DNA of 64,000 nt. Source: Neurospora tetraspora (Eukaryota > Ascomycota > Sordariomycetes > Sordariales > Sordariaceae). A program made the position numbers and the translations under genes. The stretch lies in NCBI RefSeq assembly GCF_033439725.1, contig NW_026944392.1, positions 682,001 through 746,000 of the forward strand, in the 5' to 3' direction. Shown in pieces: positions 45,310 to 56,033 of the stretch. A model generated the notes under the pieces. The model searched no databases. It was not told where the DNA came from and saw nothing but the letters and a program-made list of their open reading frames with translations. Position 1 is the first letter of the stretch. Each line of letters begins with the position of its first letter.

Positions 45310-45389
45310 GATGCCTAGACGATACTATCACATACGACCATACCCACTGGAAAACTCGGGATCCCGTCCGCTCTCCCATAGATAAGCCA

Positions 45390-46131
45390 GTGAAGGCCAG
45401 ACTAGTAGTTGGGTCGGTGACGACCAGCGAATCCCTGGTGTTGTATGTTTTTTTTTCTTTTCTCCCGTCTCTTTTCCATCACATCATCATTTCCCCGGTT
45501 GAACCTAATTTCTTTCTTGTTTTCTCCTATCAATGTTTCCTTTCAAGTGGGGTTTTTTTTTTTTTTTTTTCCCCAAATTCCCCAACATTCATCCAACTAG
45601 ACATCGTTGCCGGCGGAGTGTCAACAGCGTTCCTTCCGGTAACAGTAATAAGGGACCGGCGGCAAAGTGCAGCTGCTCGCCAGCCACTAATCAGGGAGAT
45701 TTTCTATCCCTGACGAATACTCCAGTGTTTATTCACATTGCATACCACCAGGGGCTGCATCCAACAATTTGCTGTGTCGCTTGTTCATGCTCTCAATCCA
45801 TACGCCCAGATGAAACAGTCGGGTATGCAGCATGAACAGGAGAGGAGAGCAAATCACCGAGTTCGGTCGCTAGACTGGAAGTTAGAAAGTCATGTGTCGG
45901 ATAGATAGGTAACACCCCGTGATATCGAGAACCGGATCTCGCAACAGCCATGTGAACAGTTGCTTCATCTTGATCGAGGATCCTGCTTGGCTTCGCCACC
46001 AAGCCAGCACAAGTATGGCAGGGGATTTGTTGAATCCATCGATCTCCGATTGAGCCCCCAAACTTGTTGACATGCCACAACCTACACCTTAATTTGTCGA
46101 ATGTCAAGAGTCAAGAGGCGACATGCAACTC
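45390..46131. other. Intergenic, T-rich tract
   Basis: Contains an uninterrupted T run of about 19-20 at 45550-45569 and no protein-like frame. Confidence 0.45.
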
Positions 46132-48510
46132 CTACCCAAGAGCAACAAGCTCCCTTCTCAGCCTACTTCTTCGCCACGCCTGCGCGTCAATCTGCCAAAT
46201 ATTGACCCTGTACACGATTCCTTCCCGCCTCTCGACCTGGAGAACAAGACAAATGTAGGTGAAACGACGGAGGGCGATGAACTCGGCTCGCTGATTGTTG
46301 TTGCTGGTGCTCGTGCTGGTGCCCTTGGCATCCCTTGCTGAAGAGCTGTCCCGACCAAAGTCGTCCTCCTCATCTGCATCATCGTCAACTGCCCCAACTG
46401 CCCCTGGTAACGGTCCCACATCCCCACAGTATTCGCCCTTCTCGTCGTAGATTGGTCTACCGCGATCTGAGGAATGGTTCGACTTTGATAGAGGTGAGAG
46501 AAAGAAGTGGGCGGTTTCGGCCCAGAAGAAGAGGATTTGATCGTCGGGGATGAGGGAGAGTCGGTCGAAGGTAAGGTCTGGTAATTCTGTGACGATCATG
46601 TCGAGGGTTACTAGCGATGCGTCTGGATCGTCGTTTTGTTTGTGGCTGGTTGGTGCATGTGTATCTGCCTCTGGTGTGAGAGTTGACGTCCTGACGAGCT
46701 CGAGAGGCGTGTTTTTGAGTACATAGGCGACGATGGGCGTCTCGATATCTTCGGGCCTTGTGTTTTGACTGTCAGCTCTGCAAGATACAAACCTTCTGAA
46801 TGGGTGTGAGTGGTTGTTTATGATATACCTTGGTGAAACCAACACTTGGGAATAATCCAAATCCGGCAAATCAATCGGCCCTCTCCACCCCAGCCACGAC
46901 CAGCTCGGGAACGGTACCCTCTGCTGCAAAGAGGTAGTGGGCAAGGTCGTATACTCCTGGCGCCGTCTAAGCGGTTTCCCTGCATGCGGATCTAATTCGG
47001 AGGGCTTGGTGGTGTAATGCCAACACAAAGCAAGCTCAAAGCGAGCATCAGCAGGTAGACCCCATAGGAACTGTACGCCCGTTTGGATGGTGTACTCTCT
47101 GAGGATGGCGGAGGCGGCGTCGTGGGCATCTCCTTGTACGATAAGATCCCGACGTGCAAATTCGGATATCAAGGAGGATAAGTTTTGCCATGGGGATGCT
47201 GTGATCTCTGCTTGACCGATGCGTGATGGGTTGGGTTCCATAAAGGGGTCGAGGTCGAGGCTGCGACCTCCGGTTCCCTCGTATCGGAGAGAGCAAGATA
47301 AGTCGCTGGCAGTTTCTGTGTCAATCTCCTCCCACTTTTTGCACTGTCGACATCTCCATAGCAATCGCTTGTCGGTGAAGGTGAGGACGCGTCGGGACAA
47401 GACTTTTTCTTGCAGTGTCCATCCATGGGTAGACCAAGCATACTCTCTCATCTTGTCCCGCGGTGCTAGTGTCGAAATGAGCCATATGGGCGCCAGTTCT
47501 GGACTCTCTGCTTTCTTCACCAACACTTTTTGTTGAACGGCTTCCCTGGGTATGCTGATGCCTGGAAGTCCTGCTTGTGCGTTGTTGCCAGCAGCAGCCA
47601 CGATTGTGAAGAGGGCATACTGATAGATCTCAGCCATAAGCTGGAGCTGGGCGGCTTTGTCATTTTCGTCGTCCTGGATGATGCAGAAAGCGTCCACCCA
47701 GAGGTAGCGGATGCCCATGTCAGAGGTAAATTTGATCGCATCCAAGACTGTCTGCGGTCCAGCTACTGGTAATGAACCAGTCAACTGTAGCTGCGTGACA
47801 GTGTCATGCCTCGGGGTAATTTTGTGCCCGTTACCCCATACACAGCTTAGGGCTACGTACTGGATATCCCCAAGACGATGGCCTCTGAACTCAACAACTG
47901 CTTTGGTGCTCGTATCGATAAGGCGAAAGGTAGAAGCCGTTCTGTTTTGCCTCCTATTCAGAGGACAAATATCCTTGTGGTCTTCCAAACAGCTACGTAG
48001 CCACCGCCGCGGCAGGTCTGGGTCAATGATGACCGGTCTCTCGCGCCCACTGAAGAGGCTACGAGGTCTGTTGATGCTGGTGTCTCCGATAATCTCATCC
48101 TCTGCCGGATCCAGAGTCTGAAAGCAGTCGAATAGAGTGAGACTCGGCTGTCACGTAACAGCAGTCACTGGTGCGTTCCACGTCAAGGATATCCTTCCGA
48201 AGAAAACCAAGAGTGCAACGGGGTAAGACTGTCCAGATCGCAGCCCTTTTGCTGTTAACCATCCTAATATCTTGTCGTTACCAGCGGATTTCGGTACCTC
48301 GATCGCAGGTCCATCCACCGGGTCGCAATAAATGCTCAACGAGCAATCTGGGTCACCCTCGAAGAACTCATGATGGGGTGTATAGAGTCCCGCAGTTCTG
48401 ACCAAGCTTGAGATAGCTTGACACATGGGACAGCTGGCTGCGGAACTGTCGATGCGACTTTGCTTTCCGAGCTTTTGGTCTCGTGTCACACGGACATCCG
48501 CCGGCGACAT
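46132..48510 (-). CDS. HET-domain (heterokaryon incompatibility) protein
   Basis: Exons 48510-48169 and 48117-46132 (donor GTGACT, acceptor CTTTCAG) give 775 aa, in frame. An N-terminal Cys pair (SCPMCQAISSLV) precedes the HET core: YVALSCVWGNG, LPVAGPQTVLDAIKFTSDMG, RYLWVDAFCIIQDD, QLMAEIYQYALFTIVAAAG and WSTHGWTLQEKVLSRRVLTF. This order is the standard HET domain, linked to programmed death of fused incompatible cells. The C-terminal half has no known domain and carries an acidic low-complexity stretch. One more short intron of 51 nt (near 46830-46780, GTATAT..TTGCAG) would keep frame and remove 17 residues, so the length is approximate. Apparently intact. Confidence 0.85.
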
Positions 48511-49291
48511 TCATTAACACCCTAGGGTTAGGGTATTGAGGCTTTGTGACCTCAAGCAACAAGGCTCAGCCTCACCCAGTCCAACCCCTTGTCATCAGCA
48601 TCACATAACCGAACCCTTTTGACAACGCCACCTGGGTATTGAGCCAACCCTCGAACTCCCGACTGAAACTACCGACAGCACCAAGCCCCCTCACAAAGCA
48701 ACCATAGCCAACCAAGCAGAAGCAGGGCGACCGGACGAAGGACGGCCCCCAGAAGGAAGAAGGAGAATGGTGGAAAACATTCAGAAGGTCCACTTGTATG
48801 CAGATGAACTAGATAGACTCGCACCGATGCCTTGTGGCCTTAGGCACACGAGACCCGGTACGTACCGACCTTCTTTGGTATAAGAAGGCCTTGAAGCCCG
48901 AACCTCCCCATAAGGGTTGAAAGGGTCAACAAGGCCTTCGAGACCAAAGAAGTTTATCAGCTGAAATTGAACATCTTTGTTCCAAGCCCAAAAAAAACTC
49001 TGCTCTTGTCACAGATAACTATTTTAATACGTCCAACGTTGGTACGTAGGTAGCGATTAGTATCGTTAAACAATATATAGGTAATATGGACTGCTTTCGC
49101 CTCAAAGAACAACTGATGGAGGCTGGAAGGCGACAACGAAAAGGGCTTGATTGTAGTTGTCTAACGGAAGAGGAGAAACGGAAACCAGGGCAGCCTAAAT
49201 ACCTGGAAGGGAGTGCCGGTAATGGAACGGCCCAGTGAATGGGCAAAGCCGGTGAATGGGCGGCCCAGGCCTGAAACCACTGTACACAGGC
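48511..49291. other. Intergenic
   Basis: About 780 bp without a convincing frame. A CCCTAGGGTTAGGG word at 48523-48536 next to the HET gene contains a single telomere-type hexamer. A TATA-like GGTATAAGAAGGCC lies at about 48877. Confidence 0.4.
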
Positions 49292-50086
49292 TTAATGACC
49301 TTGACCCTGACGGCCTCCGGCGAACCGATCCCGAAAAGCATTCATAGCAGCGTCTCCGCCCATCATCCCCATGCTACCCCCGCTCGGGGGGTTCCCATGA
49401 AGGGCTCTTGTAATTGCAGAAACAGGCTCTTCTCTAGCCTCCTTATAGCCCACCATCACATAAGTTGGGCTCGGTTTGGGTACGCCATCGAGGCTTGGCC
49501 ATCTCATTTCCTCTAAAAGTGCTTTAATACAACGAGTCTGTATCTCAAGCCAGTCATCATCCATATGCTCGAAACCCGCTTGTCGACAGAATTCAACCAA
49601 AGAGTTCACTATCTCGTCCTCCACTTCGTAGATACGCAGCAAAGGAGCCACCACACTTATCCACATTTTTAAATGCCATTCGAGCCATTTGTCGCGTTGA
49701 CCAGACGTACCAAGCACTTCGCCACATGATTTGAAGCAAGAGTTGATGGTTTCGCTGTTTAGCTTGGACAAAACCCCCAACGCGTAGCCTATCCATTTGC
49801 CGGGGTCGTGGCGCCCCAAGTTGTTCAGGTGCTCTATCCAATCCACTTGGCTGGAGGTGGGCTCGTTGTCCTCCGGCTCCCCCTCCTCCGGCTCTTCACA
49901 TATAATTTCAAAAACAGTTTTGTACCACTCCGGAGCCTTTCTGTAGTGTTGTCCGTTACTCATTGCGTCGAGAGCTTCTTTCCGAAGCACGGCGGGGTCT
50001 GAGGGCGGGTCTGGGGCGTCCGGACCAACCTGCGTGGGCGCATTTGGGTCGTCCATCTCCCAGCCCTCGTCGTTGCGTCCAGGCAT
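49292..50086 (-). CDS. Uncharacterised protein, acidic N-terminal half
   Basis: From the ATG at 50086 the frame gives 264 aa. The start is preferred over an in-frame ATG at 50254 because the extra 56 residues are His/Gln/Ser-rich and look like leader sequence. The protein has a disordered acidic N-terminus (EEPEEGEPEDNEPTSS), then a helical body with IGYALGVLSKLNSETINSCF, KMWISVVAPLLRIYEVED and CIKALLEEMRWPSLDGVP, and ends in a Gly/Met/Gln-rich tail. No signal peptide, membrane segment or catalytic motif. Family unknown. The next gene upstream on the same strand is also unknown. Confidence 0.6.
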   Translation of the reverse strand: MPGRNDEGWEMDDPNAPTQVGPDAPDPPSDPAVLRKEALDAMSNGQHYRKAPEWYKTVFEIICEEPEEGEPEDNEPTSSQVDWIEHLNNLGRHDPGKWIGYALGVLSKLNSETINSCFKSCGEVLGTSGQRDKWLEWHLKMWISVVAPLLRIYEVEDEIVNSLVEFCRQAGFEHMDDDWLEIQTRCIKALLEEMRWPSLDGVPKPSPTYVMVGYKEAREEPVSAITRALHGNPPSGGSMGMMGGDAAMNAFRDRFAGGRQGQGH

Positions 50087-51260
50087 TGTGTGAAAAGAAG
50101 CTGACTTCCAACTGGAAAAGATTGTTTGTGAGTTTGAGTGATTGCTGGTGTCGAATATCTGATGAGCTGGTGTATGGACCTCTTGCTGATGTGCTGATGA
50201 GTGATGTTGGTCTGGTGCTCTTCGTTCCCTGGCTTGAACAGACAGGAAAGCCATCGTTCTTATACTTTTGGCTTCCCTCTTGTTTCCTCAATCAAACCTG
50301 GCCGCTAGCGGTCGACCTGTCAAACTCAAGGGCATCTATCGTGATTGAGTATATTACCAGTGGAGATAAGGGCAATTCACATTCTTCGGGGATCTGTTCA
50401 TGATGATGTCGTCTTTGAATCCTAAAACGAGGATGAATAGGTATCGACCCGTGTCCTTGAGGATACCTGCTTCCGTCAGCTGCAGACGCCAACCGTCGAC
50501 TACTCGAGGTAAAGGGCATTCATGGTGATCAAGTGACTACCGGTGTAAAAGCGAAGAATTAATCTATATCAATCTGTTGGTGATGATGCCATCTTTCAAC
50601 ACGAAGAGGTACGAGTATCGACCCGTGTCCTAGAGGATACATGCCGCCGTCATCTTCTATGAAGGTCACGGAAAGCATCAGCGGGGGGATCAGGATCCAA
50701 AGTAGAAAAACTGGTCTACTCACCAGCTTCACAATCGCCGTCGTCAGAAACCAACCGCCGCATCGTACAGTTTTGGAGGCGGCGTGTGACCGGCTGCTCG
50801 CGGTCCAGCACCAGCATCCTCACCAACGGCACGTGCCAACACCAACGCCAACAGCACCAACAACTTTCCTTGACAGACCTCGCTCAGATCTCACGAGAGG
50901 TCGCCCTACTGGATCAACCCTTTCACAGCCAACACCACCAACACTGCCTACCTCGCCCACAGAGTCAGCATCCCATTACCTAGGTAGTAGGTACGTATCT
51001 CACCGAATCCCCCAACCGCCTCTAATGACCGACTCTTCTTCGAGAACCTCTACCCTTTGCCGCCCGAATCCTTTCTTAGTGCAACAACACAAGTATTCGA
51101 CGTCACGAAGTAAGCCCCCGCCAGGCACGTCCTCAAAATCCATGACATTACACCTGTGAAACAACTTGTTGGAACTACCGGAGAGCCTCCAAGGAAAGCC
51201 TTAGCTACCTCTACATGTGAGTGACTGAGAAAAAAAAACTAGATCTCTTCGTCCCTTCCA
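50087..51260. other. Intergenic with diverged tandem duplication
   Basis: No convincing gene. Two similar stretches (about 50328-50470 and 50514-50643) each run from GGGCATC/GGGCATT through GTATCGACCCGTGTCCT to GAGGATAC, so the upstream region of the preceding gene contains an old tandem copy of roughly 175 bp. Confidence 0.5.
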
Positions 51261-52259
51261 TCACTTCTGCTTCCGGGCCGCCCTCTTTTTCTCCCTCTCC
51301 TCTTTCTCCTTCCTCCTTTCCCCTCTTATCTTTCTTTTCCCTACCTTCCTCTCCGCCTCCATCCTCACATATATCTCTCTTCTCTTCTGATCCCCCCTCA
51401 TCTGTAGGTCCTTCAGTAGCTCCCTCTTCCCCGCCAGATCCCCCAATATCTTTCCATCTTCTAGCTTCCTTATGGCCTCCTCCCTGCTGCTTTTATGCTC
51501 CGGTTCATTCAACATCTCATGAAACAACCTGTGCGGAGGCCACTTGCCCTTCAGCCAACCAGGGTAGCGCCATTCGTCGATCACTTTCTTTTTGTTCTTT
51601 GTGATCTTGTGCCCCTGACTTCTGTGCTTGTACTCATCTATTCCCGAGTAGGATGGCTCCTTAGGTGTCCTGAACACCTTTTTCTCATCGAATATCTTTT
51701 TGAATATTTGCCGAGTATCTTCCTCTTTCCCCACACCACGCTTCTGGCTGTCCGCATCCACGATGCGGCGAAAGACGAGATCGGAAAGCTCCAGCCACTC
51801 CCTAACCCACTCGAGTGGCTCTAGTCTGTTTTCAAAAAGGCACTGGAGTGTGTCGTCGTCTGCATTCCGTAGGGCTTCCGCGGCGGCCACCATGTTGTAG
51901 ACCGCAACGTGGTTTCGAAGCCGTGCCTTGCACTTTCGCAGGGAAATCATGCGACGTCCCTCTTTACCCTTTGTGGGAATAGAAAACACCGTCTCGTGCC
52001 AATGAGGTGACGTTCCTAGCAGCTTGCCAACCTCGGCCTGAAGATATTCGATATCGTCGGAACCGAGCTTGAGTATCCACAAGACTTGAAACCAGATATC
52101 ATCTATGGCAGCTTTCTCGCCCGGAGACTTCACCACGGAATTTCCCTCATCGTCGGATTCGTTTGAAGATTCCTCACGGTCATCTGGGGAGGTGTTCGCT
52201 GGGTCGGTGTTTGACACCGATGAGTTGGTCGACTTAGAGGAGGCGGATGATGACGACAT
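51261..52259 (-). CDS. Uncharacterised protein with basic coiled-coil C-terminus
   Basis: A single exon of 332 aa from the ATG at 52259. The first 45 residues are Ser/Asn/Asp-rich and probably disordered. The middle is helical (WFQVLWILKLGSDDIEYLQA; LEPLEWVREWLELSDLVF). The last 70 residues are a highly charged Lys/Arg/Glu helix (EKKRAARKQK at the end) that would localise to nucleus or nucleolus or bind RNA. No named domain. The frame is clean, the start is preceded by a plausible 5' region and codon use matches the neighbours, so I take it as real. Confidence 0.65.
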   Translation of the reverse strand: MSSSSASSKSTNSSVSNTDPANTSPDDREESSNESDDEGNSVVKSPGEKAAIDDIWFQVLWILKLGSDDIEYLQAEVGKLLGTSPHWHETVFSIPTKGKEGRRMISLRKCKARLRNHVAVYNMVAAAEALRNADDDTLQCLFENRLEPLEWVREWLELSDLVFRRIVDADSQKRGVGKEEDTRQIFKKIFDEKKVFRTPKEPSYSGIDEYKHRSQGHKITKNKKKVIDEWRYPGWLKGKWPPHRLFHEMLNEPEHKSSREEAIRKLEDGKILGDLAGKRELLKDLQMRGDQKRREIYVRMEAERKVGKRKIRGERRKEKEEREKKRAARKQK

Positions 52260-52906
52260 CGTGAGAGGTTTGTACTAAAGTGAGCGGGATAGCCTGGATG
52301 TGAGATGAATGTTGATGTGTGTAATGCCAATGAGAAAGTGAAATTTGACCAAGTCTTCAAAGCTGGCTGAATGTGTTGCTGGTTGTCAGCTCTAGTGGGC
52401 AATAAACCTCGAGTCGACTCGAGACTGCGAGTGCCTTTATAGCCCAGTGATGCCTTCTCCGGCCTCATTGCTGACGACCCCAACCAGCCAAAGGGCTTCA
52501 GAGCTTCTCTGTACATGGAGGGAATCAAAGACCTCAATCGCCAACCGACTGGTTTTCTGATCCTCGGTTTGATACGTGCCATCGCGCGCGTCTGTCGACC
52601 CGTGACCCCATTCTCGGGCGTCTCTACACAAAAAGGACGACCAACATCCAAAGGGTACGAAACGTCGAAAGGTCATGTAAAAGTGCGATGAAATCGTGAT
52701 CGTAAAGGGAGCATCGGCGGAAGTATCTCATTGTTGTTGAAGCGCTGTCCAGCCGGCGTCTGCCGCCCATCACCAACACTCGCCTCAGCGCCAACATCCC
52801 GTCCCAACGCCGAGACCAACACCAACACCAACAGCGCCAGACCCGGGCGACCACTTCCTTTGTAGCCAAACATCCAGTACCTCAGTCCTTCCCCCCTTCA
52901 CACCCC
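52260..52906. other. Intergenic
   Basis: About 650 bp between two minus-strand genes. Overlapping short frames on the complement do not resemble proteins. Confidence 0.4.
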
Positions 52907-53812
52907 TCAAAGCCATTCCCCAAACCACCTAACCGCCTGCAAAAACGCGCTCTCCTTCGCAAACCTCTGTGCCCTATCACTCAAATCCGCGCTGACCGCA
53001 AACCCATGTCCCGTACCTGAGTATAAACTAACCATGTACTCCCTCCCCGTCTGCCTCAACAGCGCCTCAATCTCCGCTCTCCTCTCCGGCGGCATCAACT
53101 CATCATTCTCCGCGGCCGCCACGCTCACAGGCCCTTGGATACCCAGTATCTCCTGATTCTCCAGCAGACTGGGATGAGCAGTGAATGCTGCGTCTACCCT
53201 CCCTTCTGGTGGTCTAGTATCGTCGAGGAAGCGGAAGGCGTAGCGGCCGCCGTAACAGTACCCCGCTGCTCCGATGCGGGTTACGTTCAAACAAGAACGA
53301 AGAGAAGAGATGGTGGAAGCGATGATAGGATCCGTGACGTTGGGCTGGTGTTGAGAGAGGAATAAGGTCGTGTTGAAGCCGGGCACGTTGATGTCGCCCG
53401 GAGCAGGAGAGCTGGAGAAGAGGTCCGGTGCGACGGTGAGGTAGCCGGCGCGGGCGAAGGAGTCGACGAGAAGAAGGTTTTGGGGGAGGGCGAGGCCGAA
53501 GACGTCGGTTAGGTAGAGGATTGCGGTGTTTGGGTGGACGGTGGCGGAGGAGTCGGAGGGTGGGCGCGAGATGTAGAGGGTTACTGGAGGGGCGGAGGGG
53601 GTGGTTAGCGATGCGCGTTGTTAGGACGGCGAGGGGAGAGAGCGCAGGGAGGGGTGATTCTGGAGCTTACTGTTATTGTGAACCTCGGTTGTGCCGAACT
53701 TCCTTCCTCGGTGCGTGCGTGCTAGAGTGGAGGTGGCAGTGCGGACTCGTCGGCAGGCAACAATCAAGTTTGCAAATGAGCATGAAAGCAAGAATGGAAG
53801 GCACAAGGCGCA
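52907..53812 (-). CDS. Dienelactone hydrolase family protein
   Basis: The last exon, 53583-52907, and an upstream exon ending at 53671 (donor GTAAGC, acceptor CCTCCAG) are secure; the exact 5' end is not. The alpha/beta-hydrolase layout is clear: TLYISRPPSDSS, AILYLTDVFGLALPQNLLL, ARAGYLTVAPDLFSS, the nucleophile elbow GAAGYCYGGRYAFRF with catalytic Cys, ENDELMPPERR with the acid and GTGHGFAVS with His. These Cys-His-Asp enzymes hydrolyse dienelactones and related esters. A signal-like leader begins at the ATG at 53812 (MRLVPSILAFMLIC), but joining it to the next exon needs an intron I cannot place, so the start is tentative. Confidence 0.8.
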
Positions 53813-54389
53813 TTGAGGGACACGAGCCACTTATAGGGAGTGGCGGAGTGCCTGCCGTCTTGACTTGTAATGTAAAGTCCATCCGAAATCCGAATGACGG
53901 CATTCGCTACCAAGTTACCCCCATGCTCGGCTTGTCACGGTTGCATTCCTCGGTCCCCAATATCCGACGATCAAATCCCGTCCCCCGCCTCTTGTGTCTC
54001 TTCAAGATCTGAATCAGGAACCATCGGAGATTCCTCGGTCCACCGTCTGTGCCGTCCGAGCTGTTTCACTTTACGGCATTACCTTCATCCTGCCACACTT
54101 CCTTGGATAACAAGCCGACAAGGTACTGTACCGCAAAGACTCGAGTTATCCAGAATTCTTAATTGGGGGGGACTCCCTTTTTTTGGCTACATACTGATAC
54201 TTCAAGCAACGTCAACGCAACAGACTGTACGGTTTTCTTGGAAATCCCCAACTCTGAGCAGAGGCAGGCACGCTGCTCTTCCCGGCTCTTGAGTGCTTAA
54301 AGTCAACAAATTTGTACCTGAAAAAGGAAGCCTCCTCAAATCCTGGATTCTTGATATGTGCCACTGTCGTGATGTTTGGTCCCTGTTTC

Positions 54390-54907
54390 TCATCCGCTGC
54401 TGACAAAAGCCAAAACAACAACTGATGCAGCACACGTCCTGCCGCTGTACAATCCACATCGATACTCAATCAGGGATGTGCCTGTCACAGCCATTGACTT
54501 GGTGCCATCTTCAAAATCTTTGACCGTCTGGTGCAAAGTTATGTCTGAATTCCTGTTGTTAGTCTCAACAGCAGCATTTCTCGTTCTTGGAATGGGCACA
54601 TACTAGTCACTCCTGTCCCTCCGTTCGGCCAATCATACCCAAAAGAAGTATCGTTACAGGTTCCGGGCGGCGGGTTGTACCCAAAAATCCTTGGGTCATA
54701 GAACCAGTTGCACTCGGATGTGATGGTTGGCATGATCCCCGTCTTGTTGCTGTATGCAAACTCAGCAAGCATGTCCTGCCAGCGGAAGCCAGAGACAGCG
54801 AAGCCACCGCTGACTGACAGGTTCCAGGTCCCATATGGAGTTGAGATCTTGGAGATGCTGTTGCATGAGGAGAGGAGAGGAAAAGTGAGAAACAGGAGGA
54901 TGTGCAT
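54390..54907 (-). CDS. Small secreted protein
   Basis: Exons 54907-54604 and 54544-54390 with a GTATGT donor, a branch-like GACTAAC and a TTCAG acceptor; total 459 nt, 152 aa, exact multiple of three. A signal peptide (MHILLFLTFPLLSSC) is followed by GTWNLSVSGGFAVSGFRW, several N-glycosylation sites (NLS, NKT, NDT, NIT) and cysteines at CNWF, GTC, YRC and RTC that could form two disulfides. Size, leader and Cys content match fungal secreted, effector-like proteins. No family is recognised. Confidence 0.7.
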
Positions 54908-56033
54908 TTTGCTGAGAATGGTGAGTGGTTGGATTAGGTTGTTAGGCGCACTTGTGTTGAAGTCCCTCGGCTAGGGGAGATGAGGCATAGACAACTCGCA
55001 TAACAGGATGCGAGAGAGAGACAGAGAGGAAACAGGTTCTTCATGGCGGTATGCGCACCCCCTTTTATCCTCAACGCTCTTCCATTCTTCCTTGGTCAGC
55101 CACTCAGCCATTCAGGCCGAAGCCGAATACAGCATTATATTATTCATACGGTAAATTACATACCGTTACATACAGGCCCATAAGTTACCTGTAGGTTCGT
55201 CGCCAAACGCGCCCAGGTGCTTGTACGTGCGACATCCAGAAGTTGCATCCACACCAAGTTTCCATTTCAGAGGATCGACTTTACCTCTTTGACCAATCAA
55301 GCCACCCAACAACCATTTTTACAATAATTGCTTCCCCTTTGTCTCATACGGCAACAGCCGGAAGAAAGTGAGGACCCGGCAGTCCGGACTTCGGACCATT
55401 GCCGGGTTGACATCTTCCATGACCAAACCGCCGGGTTTTCCGGGCTAGAGGAACCGAGATCCGGCAGTCGGCCGCAGTGGAAGGTATTGCCCTGATGTGC
55501 ATGCAACTAGAGGTATGCAAGACACCATTGATACCTGCCAAACCGACATGAAGCAAGGCCAGAGGGAAGGCGCTTGGTCCAGGCCGTAGTGATGTCGCTC
55601 CTGCCTCTTTTGCCCCTCCAGCTGTCATCTTGTGGGGAGAAAAAGTTGGCACTAACGGCAGGCACCTGCACCTAGAGGACCTTTCAGGTTTTGACAGTTT
55701 GACGACGGCAGTCACCACTGCCATATCACGGGACACGACCTGGACCGCGGCTGGGGCTGCCATTGTTTCCCTTTAAACCTTTGCTCATCCCCTCCACCCA
55801 TTTCATTCACTTGTCGGCTGCTTGGCACTTATTAGCCTTTATTTGCTCCGTTCCCCTTTTGGCTGATCTTTTTGTCTGCACAACATCTGCAAACTACTCG
55901 TCCATCTCTTGCAAGCGATCGAAATCCTCACTCTTTTTCCACCGATTACGGCAGCGCAGTATTATCATCAGCAACGTATCAGCATATTATCAGCGTTACA
56001 TTCTCACCCTCCTTTGACGCCCCTAACAACGAC
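54908..56033. other. Divergent intergenic region
   Basis: 1.1 kb between the secreted protein (leftward) and the CCCH protein (rightward). A 139-aa frame on the complement (55344-55763) has no protein-like features and is not called. Confidence 0.45.

Larger units (their letters stand above)
42087..45387 (+). mobile_element. Candidate tyrosine-recombinase DNA element carrying a JmjC gene
   Basis: The left end TTATCTATGGGAG (42089-42101) is the inverted copy of CTCCCATAGATAA at 45373-45385. Within these limits are two co-oriented gene relics, a DUF3435-like tyrosine recombinase and a JmjC-domain protein, and nothing else recognisable. The right repeat lies only about 65 bp past the JmjC stop. 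I see no clear target duplication. DUF3435 recombinases drive Crypton-like and Starship elements, which often lack long inverted repeats, so the element class is uncertain. Both genes are broken, so this copy is inactive. Confidence 0.5.

Noticed and set aside
42087-45387. A complete Starship
   Set aside because: Only 3.3 kb, with short inverted repeats and a broken recombinase; no typical cargo set seen, so only a candidate DUF3435 element is claimed.
48523-48536. Interstitial telomere repeat
   Set aside because: Only one full TTAGGG plus a partial unit; expected by chance.
50641-51159. 172-codon plus-strand frame
   Set aside because: Low-complexity Pro/Thr/Ser sequence upstream of a minus-strand gene; no conserved motif.
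55344-55763. 139-codon minus-strand frame
   Set aside because: No domain and poor composition; more likely promoter sequence of the CCCH gene.
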